This document shows, piece by piece, positions 13,001 through 25,800 of a stretch of DNA of 64,000 nt; position 1 is the stretch's first letter; each line of letters starts with the position of its first letter. This DNA comes from Blastomussa wellsi (Eukaryota; Cnidaria; Anthozoa; Scleractinia; Plerogyridae): assembly GCA_947652115.1 (NCBI GenBank), contig OX393563.1, positions 26,686,867-26,750,866 on the forward strand, read 5' to 3'. Below the pieces are notes generated by a model, which did no database searches, was not told where the DNA came from, and saw nothing but the letters and a program-made list of their open reading frames with translations. A program made the translations under genes and the position numbers.

Positions 13001-13832
13001 TAATCTTGAGTTGTTGTTCTCTTTTATTCAGAGCGCATAAGTGAGGGTCATCATCCACGAGGTTCCCGTCAGACAGATCAGAGGTATCTAGAGATCGTTG
13101 ACCGAAGAAAGGCAATTCGGAGAGCATACAATTTGCGCAAGTCCAGGTGCAGGGAGAAACGGAGCGAATTGTTTTAATTTGGAAGCCAGAGACCGATGCA
13201 CAGCGTGCATGAGTTGAGTCTTTACACGTCTCACAAACAAACCGCTTCTGATTACGCTTGACTGCCTTCTCACAGACAGGGCATACAGGTGCTGGACCAC
13301 GACGAGTAGACAAAGACGTTTTGTTCTTAGGAGTGGCACGAGGAATTTGATCGCTGGTATTGTTTAAAGGACCGGGATTTAGTTTGAAGATTAAATCACC
13401 CTCAAGGAGGCAATGGAATGTAGCAGTGCTGTTCGTATAATACGCACACGGGCGTTTGGCACGTTTGATCTTTGATCCGAGATTCACACATACCAGACGA
13501 TCCACAAATGAACCCAAGTAACACAATCCGGCGTTCCAGAGGGGCCAGGAGGACAATAGCCTGTGAGTGCTGGAATCCAAGTCATTGTTCGCGAAGTGAA
13601 CTTGATTTGCAAAGTCGGAGCGAGTCAACCAAAGCGAGGAAGCAAAACTCTCGTTTCTCAGAGACGCAAAGGCGAAACCAGGCACACGAAGACACCCGAA
13701 GCCGCAACAGCACCCTAGAGGCACATCAGCGTGGTTCTCCTTGACAATAATGCAGTTTGGAAGGAGAAAAGTGACGACGAATAGAGCGCTCCAAGAAGCA
13801 TGGCATGCCATAATTATGTATTCATGTGAATA
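10021..13832 (-). mobile_element. Non-LTR retrotransposon (CR1/L2-like LINE) inserted in the satellite
   Basis: The satellite unit is interrupted exactly here: CAATGGCCAA stops at about 10022 and GGGATGTGCAG resumes at 13833. The element reads on the minus strand and ends in an (ATT)n tail (10021-10044 on the + strand) preceded by an AATAAA-like signal. It carries one long ORF with endonuclease and reverse transcriptase. Only about 21 bases precede the first internal ATG, so an upstream ORF1 or 5' UTR may be missing through 5' truncation. No target-site duplication is present; instead 7 target bases (GACTTGT) are missing. Unit arithmetic agrees: 5491 minus 3812 is 1679, which is 7 less than 1686. 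The CR1/L2-like assignment rests on domain order and the microsatellite tail. Confidence 0.95.
10197..13811 (-). CDS. LINE ORF: PHD-like finger, endonuclease, reverse transcriptase
   Basis: Encodes the replication protein of the non-LTR element: an APE-like endonuclease that nicks target DNA and a reverse transcriptase that primes on the nick. The frame is open for 1221 codons, but the first 17 come from flanking satellite, so I start at the first internal Met (MACHASW), giving 1204 residues. In the 1221-residue numbering, a Cys/His-rich PHD-like finger lies at 194-245 (CPVC...CETC...H..C...CANC). The endonuclease is at about 285-510, with SETWL, GDVNVD (430-435) and SDHD (497-500). The reverse transcriptase is at about 700-1000, with DFSKAFD (858-864), PQGSVLGP (916-923) and YADD (945-948). 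The C-terminal tail has NSLPTATREA. All catalytic motifs are intact with no stop or frameshift, so the copy is young. No ORF1 is visible. Confidence 0.95.
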   Translation of the reverse strand: MACHASWSALFVVTFLLPNCIIVKENHADVPLGCCCGFGCLRVPGFAFASLRNESFASSLWLTRSDFANQVHFANNDLDSSTHRLLSSWPLWNAGLCYLGSFVDRLVCVNLGSKIKRAKRPCAYYTNSTATFHCLLEGDLIFKLNPGPLNNTSDQIPRATPKNKTSLSTRRGPAPVCPVCEKAVKRNQKRFVCETCKDSTHARCASVSGFQIKTIRSVSPCTWTCANCMLSELPFFGQRSLDTSDLSDGNLVDDDPHLCALNKREQQLKIMHINTQCMTSTFDSLLYTVNRYSLDIITMSETWLKDNPLRLQHVTIPGYVQAFNNRDKMKGGGVGVYLKESIEYKRRTDIEMRYPAMEHLWLEIKGRNKHSNLLLGVVYRSGAVMTYSDWLDTLESLLSDLSVSWDGMLLVTGDVNVDLFRPSERFVQKYMDVLKSLNLTQLVTKATRTTLLSETLIDHMITNMPKQVSYCNVLPCPNISDHDAPYVCLNVRVTRFTPRYKYIRDERNFDEDAFTEDLKQLPLSVVYSTDDPEMQLEILNKLLRDCIDRHAPLKRTKVTRPPAPWLKQLDIQKLQQDCRSMYTQARKDKSDSTWNSFREKRNQLKTMIGKAKREFYNKALSSSKPKEVWKIIHRILHPNPQPLRFDPDALNTHFASTAERVTGATPTSADSISNLIQALPEDEPGAFVLKPVTCLQVLTTLKKLRSDCSCGPDGIPVKFIKYAADHLASPLTHILNTYISLKFFPSAWKVARISPIPKQADIKDRNDLRPISILPVLSKVYERLVLDQMSGFVSSGPHGILGDTVSAYRKGHSTTTSLLAIKDDIIKAMKRGEVTLAVLADFSKAFDTVAYEVALKKLHRLGFSKSFLMWVTSYLTGRKQFVQIDDKASRPLEVCFGVPQGSVLGPVLFNLYVNDLAEHLSPATCHQYADDTTFYAHAKPRDISECEKRLQLALDRLSSWSSDCNLALNPKKTKTMLFSTAQMARHHNLDEHQVLLTVNGQPLERVQTTRLLGTEVQQNLKWHNDFNSKISSCYSTLSVLRKLKNLAPFRVRKLLAETLVLSKIDFNDVVTYPAPDYLLARLQRVQLAAAGFVLKKYANLEDVLKLGWLPISERRDFHLASLAYKAVHHSNWPTHLQLRQYIPGRTLRSSSDFKLSTVHYPDTFRHNASNIFNSLPTATREAKEFAVFKRNAKRFFNDKVNSRL

Positions 13833-16800
13833 GGGATGTGCAGTTTGACAGGCTTCAAACAATTTAACGGCGGCTTAAGAATCCCTGAATTTGAGTTATT
13901 TTTAAGGTCTAGATTCTTGCGAAACATTAATCCTACCTAATGAAATTTGAAGTTGTCTGTTTTTAACCCATTTTAACTGTTCTGACAGAGTACGCATTCT
14001 CAGTCACAACCCCTAATTTGCAAACTCAACACACCGACTTTTTATGCTAATATCCCAAGGGATTACAGAGGTGGCCTAGCGGTCATCGTGGCGCGCAACG
14101 AGGACAGAAACGTCACCAGAGGTCGAGGGTTCGAGTCTCGCTCATAGGGATTATTCTACAACTGGCTTGGGAGCCGAATAATTCCTCCCCGGAGTGGAGA
14201 TTTGGATCTAAGACTAAGGAATTACTCTCGATCAGGCTTGGGGGCCGGGTAATTCCTCCCCGGAATCCGATTTTTATTTTTTAAAACCTTTTTTTGGTAA
14301 TTTTTGGCGTTATTTCCTTTTTTTTCTTTTTTGCTGCACAGCCTTAACTGGAACAATATCTATATTTTTTCAAAATTAGGCGAATTTTACATTTTCTTTC
14401 CTTCATTTTGGTAACGAAAACCGCTGTTTGGTAAAATAAAGATACACTTTATTCAAAAGAAATGCATTTTGTTGCATTTGCAGAAGAATTTGATGACCAA
14501 ATAGAAGTTCTCTCGTTTCTTTCTTCCTGAGCTTGAGACCATGCATAGATTTAGGACGCGGTCGAATTGTCTGTATTTATTAGATGCCATATCATGACTG
14601 TTGCATTAAGAAAAACTTGAGTCTGCTCAACTTGCGGGAAATGTTTTGATTGAGCGGCAGGGCATACAACTCCCTCAAATTCCAACTTTTTGACCCAGCA
14701 TGTCATTCCGGAAACAAAACACTATTTCTTTTATGAAATAGCTTTTTGTTGCCGTTGTTAGCAAGTCTCGATCTCCAGATAACGATCGATTTGAAATTCG
14801 ACAACTCCCGCTAAACTGCAATTGATCTCTAGAATTATTTATTCTGCCTTCTAAAGGAAATTTGCTGGAGGACATCATTAAGTCCAATGAAGTTGAAAGT
14901 CTAACGATTTGATAGTTATGGGTCGGCTATTATCTCGCCTTAGCAAAGTTCGAACTGCTTGACTCCAGTGCACTCCGACTCGTTCCGTCGTGCGAGGCAA
15001 GAAAATGAAGTGCTTGCTTTAGAAGGCAAAGGGTCTTTCGTCACATCAAATACGACCAGCAACCAGACTTATTGCGTGATTTGAAAGACGTCATATCGAT
15101 ATTTGGCTTGAACTTGACTGTGGCGAAAGACAAAGGGGGGGAGGGGGGGCTAATCGTACAAAAGACTCTTGGTAGTTGAAACAGGATAAGGAAAGCCTGG
15201 AAGATAAAGAACACGAGAATTGAATAAATATTCTGATAAATCAATAGTATAGTAGTATCAATAGTATTGTACCGAAACTTAAACTGGCTGAGCTGCGGCC
15301 GGTCTTCTGCGACAACTGGATGGTTGACCAACGAACAAGAAGCTTCGAAGAACAGAAATGGCCGACAAAACAACACTAACCGAAAATAACGAAACGAGAA
15401 CAAAGGACAAAGGACCCTAAACCAAAAAAATTGCAGGGCCTCCGGCCATACTCTGGTTAGGTCAATGAGCGATGATCTGAGTCAAATGTGTTTTGATCTC
15501 GGACAATGGCCAAGACTTGTGGGATGTGCAGTTTGACAGGCTTCAAACAATTTAACGGAGGCTTAAGAATCCCTGAATTTGAGTTATTTTTAAGGTCTAG
15601 ATTCTTGCGAAACATTAATCCTACCTAATGAAATTTGAAGTTGTCTGTTTTTAACCCATTTTAACTGTTCTGACAGAGTACGCATTCTCAGTCACAACCC
15701 CTAATTTGCAAACTCAACACACCGACTTTTTATGCTAATATCCCAAGGGATTACAGAGGTGGCCTAGCGGTCATCGTGGCGCGCAACGAGGACAGAAACG
15801 TCACCAGAGGTCGAGGGTTCGAGTCTCGCTCGTAGGGATTATTCTACAACTGGCTTGGGGGCCGAATAATTCCTCCCCGGAGTGGAGATTTGGATCTAAG
15901 ACTAAGGAATTACTCTCGATCAGGCTTGGGGGCCGGGTAATTCCTCCCCGGAATCCGATTTTTATTTTTTAAAACCTTTTTTTGGTAATTTTTGGCGTTA
16001 TTTCCTTTTTTTTTTTTTGCTGCACAGCCTTAACTGGAACGATATCTATATTTTTTCAAAATTAGGCGAATTTTACATTTTCTTTCCTTCATTTTGGTAA
16101 CGAAAACCGCTGTTTGGTAAAATAAAGATACACTTTATTCAAAAGAAATGCATTTTGTTGCATTTGCAGAAGAATTTGATGACCAAATAGAAGTTCTCTC
16201 GTTTCTTTCTTCCTGAGCTTGAGACCATGCATAGATTTAGGACGCGGTCGAATTGTCTGTATTTATTAGATGCCATATCATGACTGTTGCATTAAGAAAA
16301 ACTTGAGTCTGCTCAACTTGCGGGAATGTTTTGATTGAGCGGCAGGGCATACAACTGCCCTCAAATTCCAACTTTTTGACCCAGCATGTCATTCCGGAAA
16401 CAAAACACTATTTCTTTTATGAAACAGCTTTTTGTTGCCGTTGTTAGCAAGTCTCGATCTCCAGATAACGATCGATTTGAAATTCGACAACTCCCGCTAA
16501 ACTGCAATTGATCTCTAGAATTATTTATTCTGCCTTCTAAAGGAAATTTGCTGGAGGACATCATTAAGTCCAATGAAGTTGAAAGTCTAACGATTTGATA
16601 GTTATGGGTCGGCTATTATCTCGCCTTAGCAAAGTTCGAACTGCTTGACTCCAGTGCACTCCGACTCGTTCCGTCGTGCGAGGCAAGAAAATGAAGTGCT
16701 TGCTTTAGAAGGCAAAGGGTCTTTCGTCACATCAAATACGACCAGCAACCAGACTTATTGCGTGATTTGAAAGACGTCATATCGATATTCGGCTTGAACT

Positions 16801-19800
16801 TGACTGTGGCGAAAGACAAAGGGGGGGAGGGGGGGCTAATCGTACAAAAGACTCTTGGTAGTTGAAACAGGATAAGGAAAGCCTGGAAGATAAAGAACAC
16901 GAGAATTGAATAAATATTCTGATAAATCAATAGTATAGTAGTATCAATAGTATTGTACCGAAACTTGAACGGGCTGAGCTGCGGCCGGTCTTCTGCGACA
17001 ACTGGATGGTTGACCAACGAACAAGAAGCTTCGAAGAACAAAAATGGCCGACAAAACAACACTAACCGAAAATAACGAAACGAGAACAAAGGACAAAGGA
17101 CCCTAAACCAAAAAAATTGCAGGGCCTCCGGCCATACTCTGGTTAGGTCAATGAGCGATGATCTGAGTCAAATGTGTTTTGATCTCGGACAATGGCCAAG
17201 ACTTGTGGGATGTGCAGTTTGACAGGCTTCAAACAATTTAACGGAGGCTTAAGAATCCCTGAATTTGAGTTATTTTTAAGGTCTAGATTCTTGCGAAACA
17301 TTAATCCTACCTAATGAAATTTGAAGTTGTCTGTTTTTAACCCATTTTAACTGTTCTGACAGAGTACGCATTCTCAGTCACAACCCCTAATTTGCAAACT
17401 CAACACACCGACTTTTTATGCTAATATCCCAAGGGATTACAGAGGTGGCCTAGCGGTCATCGTGGCGCGCAACGAGGACAGAAACGTCACCAGAGGTCGA
17501 GGGTTCGAGTCTCGCTCATAGGGATTATTCTACAACTGGCTTGGGGGCCGAATAATTCCTCCCCGGAGTGGAGATTTGGATCTAAGACTAAGGAATTACT
17601 CTCGATCAGGCTTGGGGGCCGGGTAATTCCTCCCCGGAATCCGATTTTTTTTTTTTAAAACCTTTTTTTGGTAATTTTGGGCGTTATTTCCTTTTTTTTT
17701 TGCTGCACAGCCTTAACTGGAACGATATCTATATTTTTTCAAAATTAGGCGACTTTTACATTTTCTTTCCTTCATTTTGGTAACGAAAACCGCTGTTTGG
17801 TAAAATAAAGATACACTTTATTCAAAAGAAATGCATTTTGTTGCATTTGCAGAAGAATTTGATGACCAAATAGAAGTTCTCTCGTTTCTTTCTTCCTGAG
17901 CTTGAGACCATGCATAGATTTAGGACGCGGTCGAATTGTCTGTATTTATTAGATGCCATATCATGACTGTTGCATTAAGAAAAACTTGAGTCTGCTCAAC
18001 TTGCGGGAATGTTTTGATTGAGCGGCAGGGCATACAACTCCCCTCAAATTCCAACTTTTTGACCCAGCATGTCATTCCGGAAACAAAACACTATTTCTTT
18101 TATGAAATAGCTTTTTGTTGCCGTTGTTAGCAAGTCTCGATCTCCAGATAACGACCGATTTGAAATTCGACAACTCCCGCTAAACTGCAATTGATCTCTA
18201 GAATTATTTATTCTGCCTTCTAAAGGAAATTTGCTGGAGGACATCATTAAGTCCAATGAAGTTGAAAGTCTAACGATTTGATAGTTATGGGTCGGCTATT
18301 ATCTCGCCTTAGCAAAGTTCGAACTGCTTGACTCCAGTGCACTCCGACTCGTTCCGTCGTGCGAGGCAAGAAAATGAAGTGCATGCTTTAGAAGGCAAAG
18401 GGTCTTTCGTCACATCAAATACGACCAGCAACCAGACTTATTGCGTGATTTGAAAGACGTCATATCGATATTTGGCTTGAACTTGACTGTGGCGAAAGAC
18501 AAAGGGGGGGAGGGGGGCTAATCGTACAAAAGACTCTTGGTAGTTGAAACAGTTTAAGGAAAGCCTGGAAGATAAAGAACACGAGAATTGAATAAATATT
18601 CTGATAAATCAATAGTATAGTAGTATCAATAGTATTGTACCGAAACTTGAACGGGCTGAGCTGCGGACGGTCTTCTGCGACAACTGGATGGTTGACCAAC
18701 GAACAAGAAGCTTCGAAGAACAAAAATGGCCCTCAAAACAACACTAACCGAAAATAACGAAACGAGAACAAAGGACAAAGGACCCTGAACCAAAAAAATT
18801 GCAGGGCCTCCGGCCATACTCTGGTTAGGTCAATGAGCGATGATCTGAGTCAAATGTGTTTTGATCTCGGACAATGGCCAAGACTTGTGGGATGTGCAGT
18901 TTGACAGGCTTCAAACAATTTAACGGAGGCTTAAGAATCCCTGAATTTGAGTTATTTTTAAGGTCTAGATTCTTGCGAAACATTAATCCTACCTAATGAA
19001 ATTTGAAGTTGTCTGTTTTTAACCCATTTTAACTGTTCTGACAGAGTACGCATTCTCAGTCACAACCCCTAATTTGCAAACTCAACACACCGACTTTTTA
19101 TGCTAATATCCCAAGGGATTACAGAGGTGGCCTAGCGGTCATCGTGGCGCGCAACGAGGACAGAAACGTCACCAGAGGTCGAGGGTTCGAGTCTCGCTCA
19201 TAGGGATTATTCTACAACTGGCTTGGGGGCCGAATAATTCCTCCCCGGAGTGGAGATTTGGATCTAAGACTAAGGAATTACTCTCGATCAGGCTTGGGGG
19301 CCGGGTAATTCCTCCCCGGAATCCGATTTTTTTTTTTTAAAACCTTTTTTTGGTAATTTTGGGCGTTATTTCCTTTTTTTTTTGCTGCACAGCCTTAACT
19401 GGAACGATATCTATATTTTTTCAAAATTAGGCGACTTTTACATTTTCTTTCCTTCATTTTGGTAACGAAAACCGCTGTTTGGTAAAATAAAGATACACTT
19501 TATTCAAAAGAAATGCATTTTGTTGCATTTGCAGAAGAATTTGATGACCAAATAGAAGTTCTCTCGTTTCTTTCTTCCTGAGCTTGAGACCATGCATAGA
19601 TTTAGGACGCGGTCGAATTGTCTGTATTTATTAGATGCCATATCATGACTGTTGCATTAAGAAAAACTTGAGTCTGCTCAACTTGCGGGAATGTTTTGAT
19701 TGAGCGGCAGGGCATACAACTCCCCTCAAATTCCAACTTTTTGACCCAGCATGTCATTCCGGAAACAAAACACTATTTCTTTTATGAAATAGCTTTTTGT

Positions 19801-22800
19801 TGCCGTTGTTAGCAAGTCTCGATCTCCAGATAACGACCGATTTGAAATTCGACAACTCCCGCTAAACTGCAATTGATCTCTAGAATTATTTATTCTGCCT
19901 TCTAAAGGAAATTTGCTGGAGGACATCATTAAGTCCAATGAAGTTGAAAGTCTAACGATTTGATAGTTATGGGTCGGCTATTATCTCGCCTTAGCAAAGT
20001 TCGAACTGCTTGACTCCAGTGCACTCCGACTCGTTCCGTCGTGCGAGGCAAGAAAATGAAGTGCATGCTTTAGAAGGCAAAGGGTCTTTCGTCACATCAA
20101 ATACGACCAGCAACCAGACTTATTGCGTGATTTGAAAGACGTCATATCGATATTTGGCTTGAACTTGACTGTGGCGAAAGACAAAGGGGGGGAGGGGGGC
20201 TAATCGTACAAAAGACTCTTGGTAGTTGAAACAGGATAAGGAAAGCCTGGAAGATAAAGAACACGAGAATTGGATAAATATTCTGATAAATCAATAGTAT
20301 AGTAGTATCAATAGTATTGTACCGAAACTTGAACGGGTTGAGCTGCGGCCGGTCTTCTGCGACAACTGGATGGTTGACCAACGAACAAGAAGCTTCGAAG
20401 AACAAAAATGGCCTTCAAAACAACACTAACCGAAAATAACGAAACGAGAACAAAGGACAAAGGACCCTAAACCAAAAAAATTGCAGGGCCTCCGGCCATA
20501 CTCTGGTTAGGTCAATGAGCGATGATCTGAGTCAAATGTGTTTTGATCTCGGACAATGGCCAAGACTTGTGGGATGTGCAGTTTGACAGGCTTCAAACAT
20601 TTAACGGAGGCTTAAGAATCCCTGAATTTGAGTTATTTTTAAGGTCTAGATTCTTGCGAAACATTAATCCTACCTAATGAAATTTGAAGTTGTCTGTTTT
20701 TAACCCATTTTAACTGTTCTGACAGAGTACGCATTCTCAGTCACAACCCCTAATTTGCAAACTCAACACACCGACTTTTTATGCTAATATCCCAAGGGAT
20801 TACAGAGGTGGCCTAGCGGTCATCGTGGCGCGCAACGAGGACAGAAACGTCACCAGAGGTCGAGGGTTCGAGTCTCGCTCATAGGGATTATTCTACAACT
20901 GGCTTGGGGGCCGAATAATTCCTCCCCGGAGTGGAGATTTGGATCTAAGACTAAGGAATTACTCTCGATCAGGCTTGGGGGCCGGGTAATTCCTCCCCGG
21001 AATCCGATTTTTTTTTTTTAAAACCTTTTTTTGGTAATTTTGGGCGTTATTTCCTTTTTTTTTTGCTGCACAGCCTTAACTGGAACGATATCTATATTTT
21101 TTCAAAATTAGGCGACTTTTACATTTTCTTTCCTTCATTTTGGTAACGAAAACCGCTGTTTGGTAAAATAAAGATACACTTTATTCAAAAGAAATGCATT
21201 TTGTTGCATTTGCAGAAGAATTTGATGACCAAATAGAAGTTCTCTCGTTTCTTTCTTCCTGAGCTTGAGACCATGCATAGATTTAGGACGCGGTCGAATT
21301 GTCTGTATTTATTAGATGCCATATCATGACTGTTGCATTAAGAAAAACTTGAGTCTGCTCAACTTGCGGGAATGTTTTGATTGAGCGGCAGGGCATACAA
21401 CTCCCCTCAAATTCCAACTTTTTGACCCAGCATGTCATTCCGGAAACAAAACACTATTTCTTTTATGAAATAGCTTTTTGTTGCCGTTGTTAGCAAGTCT
21501 CGATCTCCAGATAACGACCGATTTGAAATTCGACAACTCCCGCTAAACTGCAATTGATCTCTAGAATTATTTATTCTGCCTTCTAAAGGAAATTTGCTGG
21601 AGGACATCATTAAGTCCAATGAAGTTGAAAGTCTAACGATTTGATAGTTATGGGTCGGCTATTATCTCGCCTTAGCAAAGTTCGAACTGCTTGACTCCAG
21701 TGCACTCCGACTCGTTCCGTCGTGCGAGGCAAGAAAATGAAGTGCTTGCTTTAGAAGGCAAAGGGTCTTTCGTCACATCAAATACGACCAGCAACCAGAC
21801 TTATTGCGTGATTTGAAAGACGTCATATCGATATTTGGCTTGAACTTGACTGTGGCGAAAGACAAAGGGGGGGAGGGGGGCTAATCGTACAAAAGACTCT
21901 TGGTAGTTGAAACAGTTTAAGGAAAGCCTGGAAGATAAAGAACACGAGAATTGAATAAATATTCTGATAAATCAATAGTATAGTAGTATCAATAGTATTG
22001 TACCGAAACTTGAACGGGCTGAGCTGCGGACGGTCTTCTGCGACAACTGGATGGTTGACCAACGAACAAGAAGCTTCGAAGAACAAAAATGGCCCTCAAA
22101 ACAACACTAACCGAAAATAACGAAACGAGAACAAAGGACAAAGGACCCTGAACCAAAAAAATTGCAGGGCCTCCGGCCATACTCTGGTTAGGTCAATGAG
22201 CGATGATCTGAGTCAAATGTGTTTTGATCTCGGACAATGGCCAAGACTTGTGGGATGTGCAGTTTGACAGGCTTCAAACAATTTAACGGAGGCTTAAGAA
22301 TCCCTGAATTTGAGTTATTTTTAAGGTCTAGATTCTTGCGAAACATTAATCCTACCTAATGAAATTTGAAGTTGTCTGTTTTTAACCCATTTTAACTGTT
22401 CTGACAGAGTACGCATTCTCAGTCACAACCCCTAATTTGCAAACTCAACACACCGACTTTTTATGCTAATATCCCAAGGGATTACAGAGGTGGCCTAGCG
22501 GTCATCGTGGCGCGCAACGAGGACAGAAACGTCACCAGAGGTCGAGGGTTCGAGTCTCGCTCATAGGGATTATTCTACAACTGGCTTGGGGGCCGAATAA
22601 TTCCTCCCCGGAGTGGAGATTTGGATCTAAGACTAAGGAATTACTCTCGATCAGGCTTGGGGGCCGGGTAATTCCTCCCCGGAATCCGATTTTTTTTTTT
22701 TAAAACCTTTTTTTGGTAATTTTGGGCGTTATTTCCTTTTTTTTTTGCTGCACAGCCTTAACTGGAACGATATCTATATTTTTTCAAAATTAGGCGACTT

Positions 22801-25800
22801 TTACATTTTCTTTCCTTCATTTTGGTAACGAAAACCGCTGTTTGGTAAAATAAAGATACACTTTATTCAAAAGAAATGCATTTTGTTGCATTTGCAGAAG
22901 AATTTGATGACCAAATAGAAGTTCTCTCGTTTCTTTCTTCCTGAGCTTGAGACCATGCATAGATTTAGGACGCGGTCGAATTGTCTGTATTTATTAGATG
23001 CCATATCATGACTGTTGCATTAAGAAAAACTTGAGTCTGCTCAACTTGCGGGAATGTTTTGATTGAGCGGCAGGGCATACAACTCCCCTCAAATTCCAAC
23101 TTTTTGACCCAGCATGTCATTCCGGAAACAAAACACTATTTCTTTTATGAAATAGCTTTTTGTTGCCGTTGTTAGCAAGTCTCGATCTCCAGATAACGAC
23201 CGATTTGAAATTCGACAACTCCCGCTAAACTGCAATTGATCTCTAGAATTATTTATTCTGCCTTCTAAAGGAAATTTGCTGGAGGACATCATTAAGTCCA
23301 ATGAAGTTGAAAGTCTAACGATTTGATAGTTATGGGTCGGCTATTATCTCGCCTTAGCAAAGTTCGAACTGCTTGACTCCAGTGCACTCCGACTCGTTCC
23401 GTCGTGCGAGGCAAGAAAATGAAGTGCATGCTTTAGAAGGCAAAGGGTCTTTCGTCACATCAAATACGACCAGCAACCAGACTTATTGCGTGATTTGAAA
23501 GACGTCATATCGATATTTGGCTTGAACTTGACTGTGGCGAAAGACAAAGGGGGGGAGGGGGGCTAATCGTACAAAAGACTCTTGGTAGTTGAAACAGGAT
23601 AAGGAAAGCCTGGAAGATAAAGAACACGAGAATTGGATAAATATTCTGATAAATCAATAGTATAGTAGTATCAATAGTATTGTACCGAAACTTGAACGGG
23701 TTGAGCTGCGGCCGGTCTTCTGCGACAACTGGATGGTTGACCAACGAACAAGAAGCTTCGAAGAACAAAAATGGCCTTCAAAACAACACTAACCGAAAAT
23801 AACGAAACGAGAACAAAGGACAAAGGACCCTAAACCAAAAAAATTGCAGGGCCTCCGGCCATACTCTGGTTAGGTCAATGAGCGATGATCTGAGTCAAAT
23901 GTGTTTTGATCTCGGACAATGGCCAAGACTTGTGGGATGTGCAGTTTGACAGGCTTCAAACATTTAACGGAGGCTTTAGAATCCCTGAATTTGAGTTATT
24001 TTTAAGGTCTAGATTCTTGCGAAACATTAATCCTACCTAATGAAATTTGAAGTTGTCTGTTTTTAACCCATTTTAACTGTTCTGACAGAGTACGCATTCT
24101 CAGTCACAACCCCTAATTTGCAAACTCAACACACCGACTTTTTATGCTAATATCCCAAGGGATTACAGAGGTGGCCTAGCGGTCATCGTGGCGCGCAACG
24201 AGGACAGAAACGTCACCAGAGGTCGAGGGTTCGAGTCTCGCTCATAGGGATTATTCTACAACTGGCTTGGGGGCCGAATAATTCCTCCCCGGAGTGGAGA
24301 TTTGGATCTAAGACTAAGGAATTACTCTCGATCAGGCTTGGGGGCCGGGTAATTCCTCCCCGGAATCCGATTTTTATTTTTTAAAACCTTTTTTTTGGTA
24401 ATTTTGGGCGTTATTTCCTTTTTTTTTTTTTGCTGCACAGCCTTAACTGGAACGATATCTATATTTTTTCAAAATTAGGCGAATTTTACATTTTCTTTCC
24501 TTCATTTTGGTAACGAAAACCGCTGTTTGGTAAAATAAAGATACACTTTATTCAAAAGAAATGCATTTTGTTGCATTTGCAGAAGAATTTGATGACCAAA
24601 TAGAAGTTCTCTCGTTTCTTTCTTCCTGAGCTTGAGACCATGCATAGATTTAGGACGCGGTCGAATTGTCTGTATTTATTAGATGCCATATCATGACTGT
24701 TGCATTAAGAAAAACTTGAGTCTGCTCAACTTGCGGGAATGTTTTGATTGAGCGGCAGGGCATACAACTCCCCTCAAATTCCAACTTTTTGACCCAGCAT
24801 GTCATTCCGGAAACAAAACACTATTTCTTTTATGAAATAGCTTTTTGTTGCCGTTGTTAGCAAGTCTCGATCTCCAGATAACGATCGATTTGAAATTCGA
24901 CAACTCCCGCTAAACTGCAATTGATCTCTAGAATTATTTATTCTGCCTTCTAAAGGAAATTTGCTGGAGGACATCATTAAGTCCAATGAAGTTGAAAGTC
25001 TAACGATTTGATAGTTATGGGTCGGCTATTATCTCGCCTTAGCAAAGTTCGAACTGCTTGACTCCAGTGCACTCCGACTCGTTCCGTCGTGCGAGGCAAG
25101 AAAATGAAGTGCTTGCTTTAGAAGGCAAAGGGTCTTTCGTCACATCAAATACGACCAGCAACCAGACTTATTGCGTGATTTGAAAGACGTCATATCGATA
25201 TTTGGCTTGAACTTGACTGTGGCGAAAGACAAAGGGGGGGAGGGGGGCTAATCGTACAAAAGACTCTTGGTAGTTGAAACAGGATAAGGAAAGCGTGGAA
25301 GATAAAGAACACGAGAATTGAATAAATATTCTGATAAATCAATAGTATAGTAGTATCAATAGTATTGTACCGAAACTTGAACGGGCTGAGCTGCGGCCGG
25401 TCTTCTGCGACAACTGGATGGTTGACCAACGAACAAGAAGCTTCGAAGAACAAAAATGGCCGACAAAACAACACTAACCGAAAATAACGAAACGAGAACA
25501 AAGGACAAAGGACCCTAAACCAAAAAAATTGCAGGGCCTCCGGCCATACTCTGGTTAGGTCAATGAGCGATGATCTGAGTCAAATGTGTTTTGATCTCGG
25601 ACAATGGCCAAGACTTGTGGGATGTGCAGTTTGACAGGCTTCAAACAATTTAACGGAGGCTTAAGAATCCCTGAATTTGAGTTATTTTTAAGGTCTAGAT
25701 TCTTGCGAAACATTAATCCTACCTAATGAAATTTGAAGTTGTCTGTTTTTAACCCATTTTAACTGTTCTGACAGAGTACGCATTCTCAGTCACAACCCCT

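Noticed and set aside
11197..13744. Short + strand frames inside the LINE
   Set aside because: Shadows of the intact minus-strand retrotransposon ORF.
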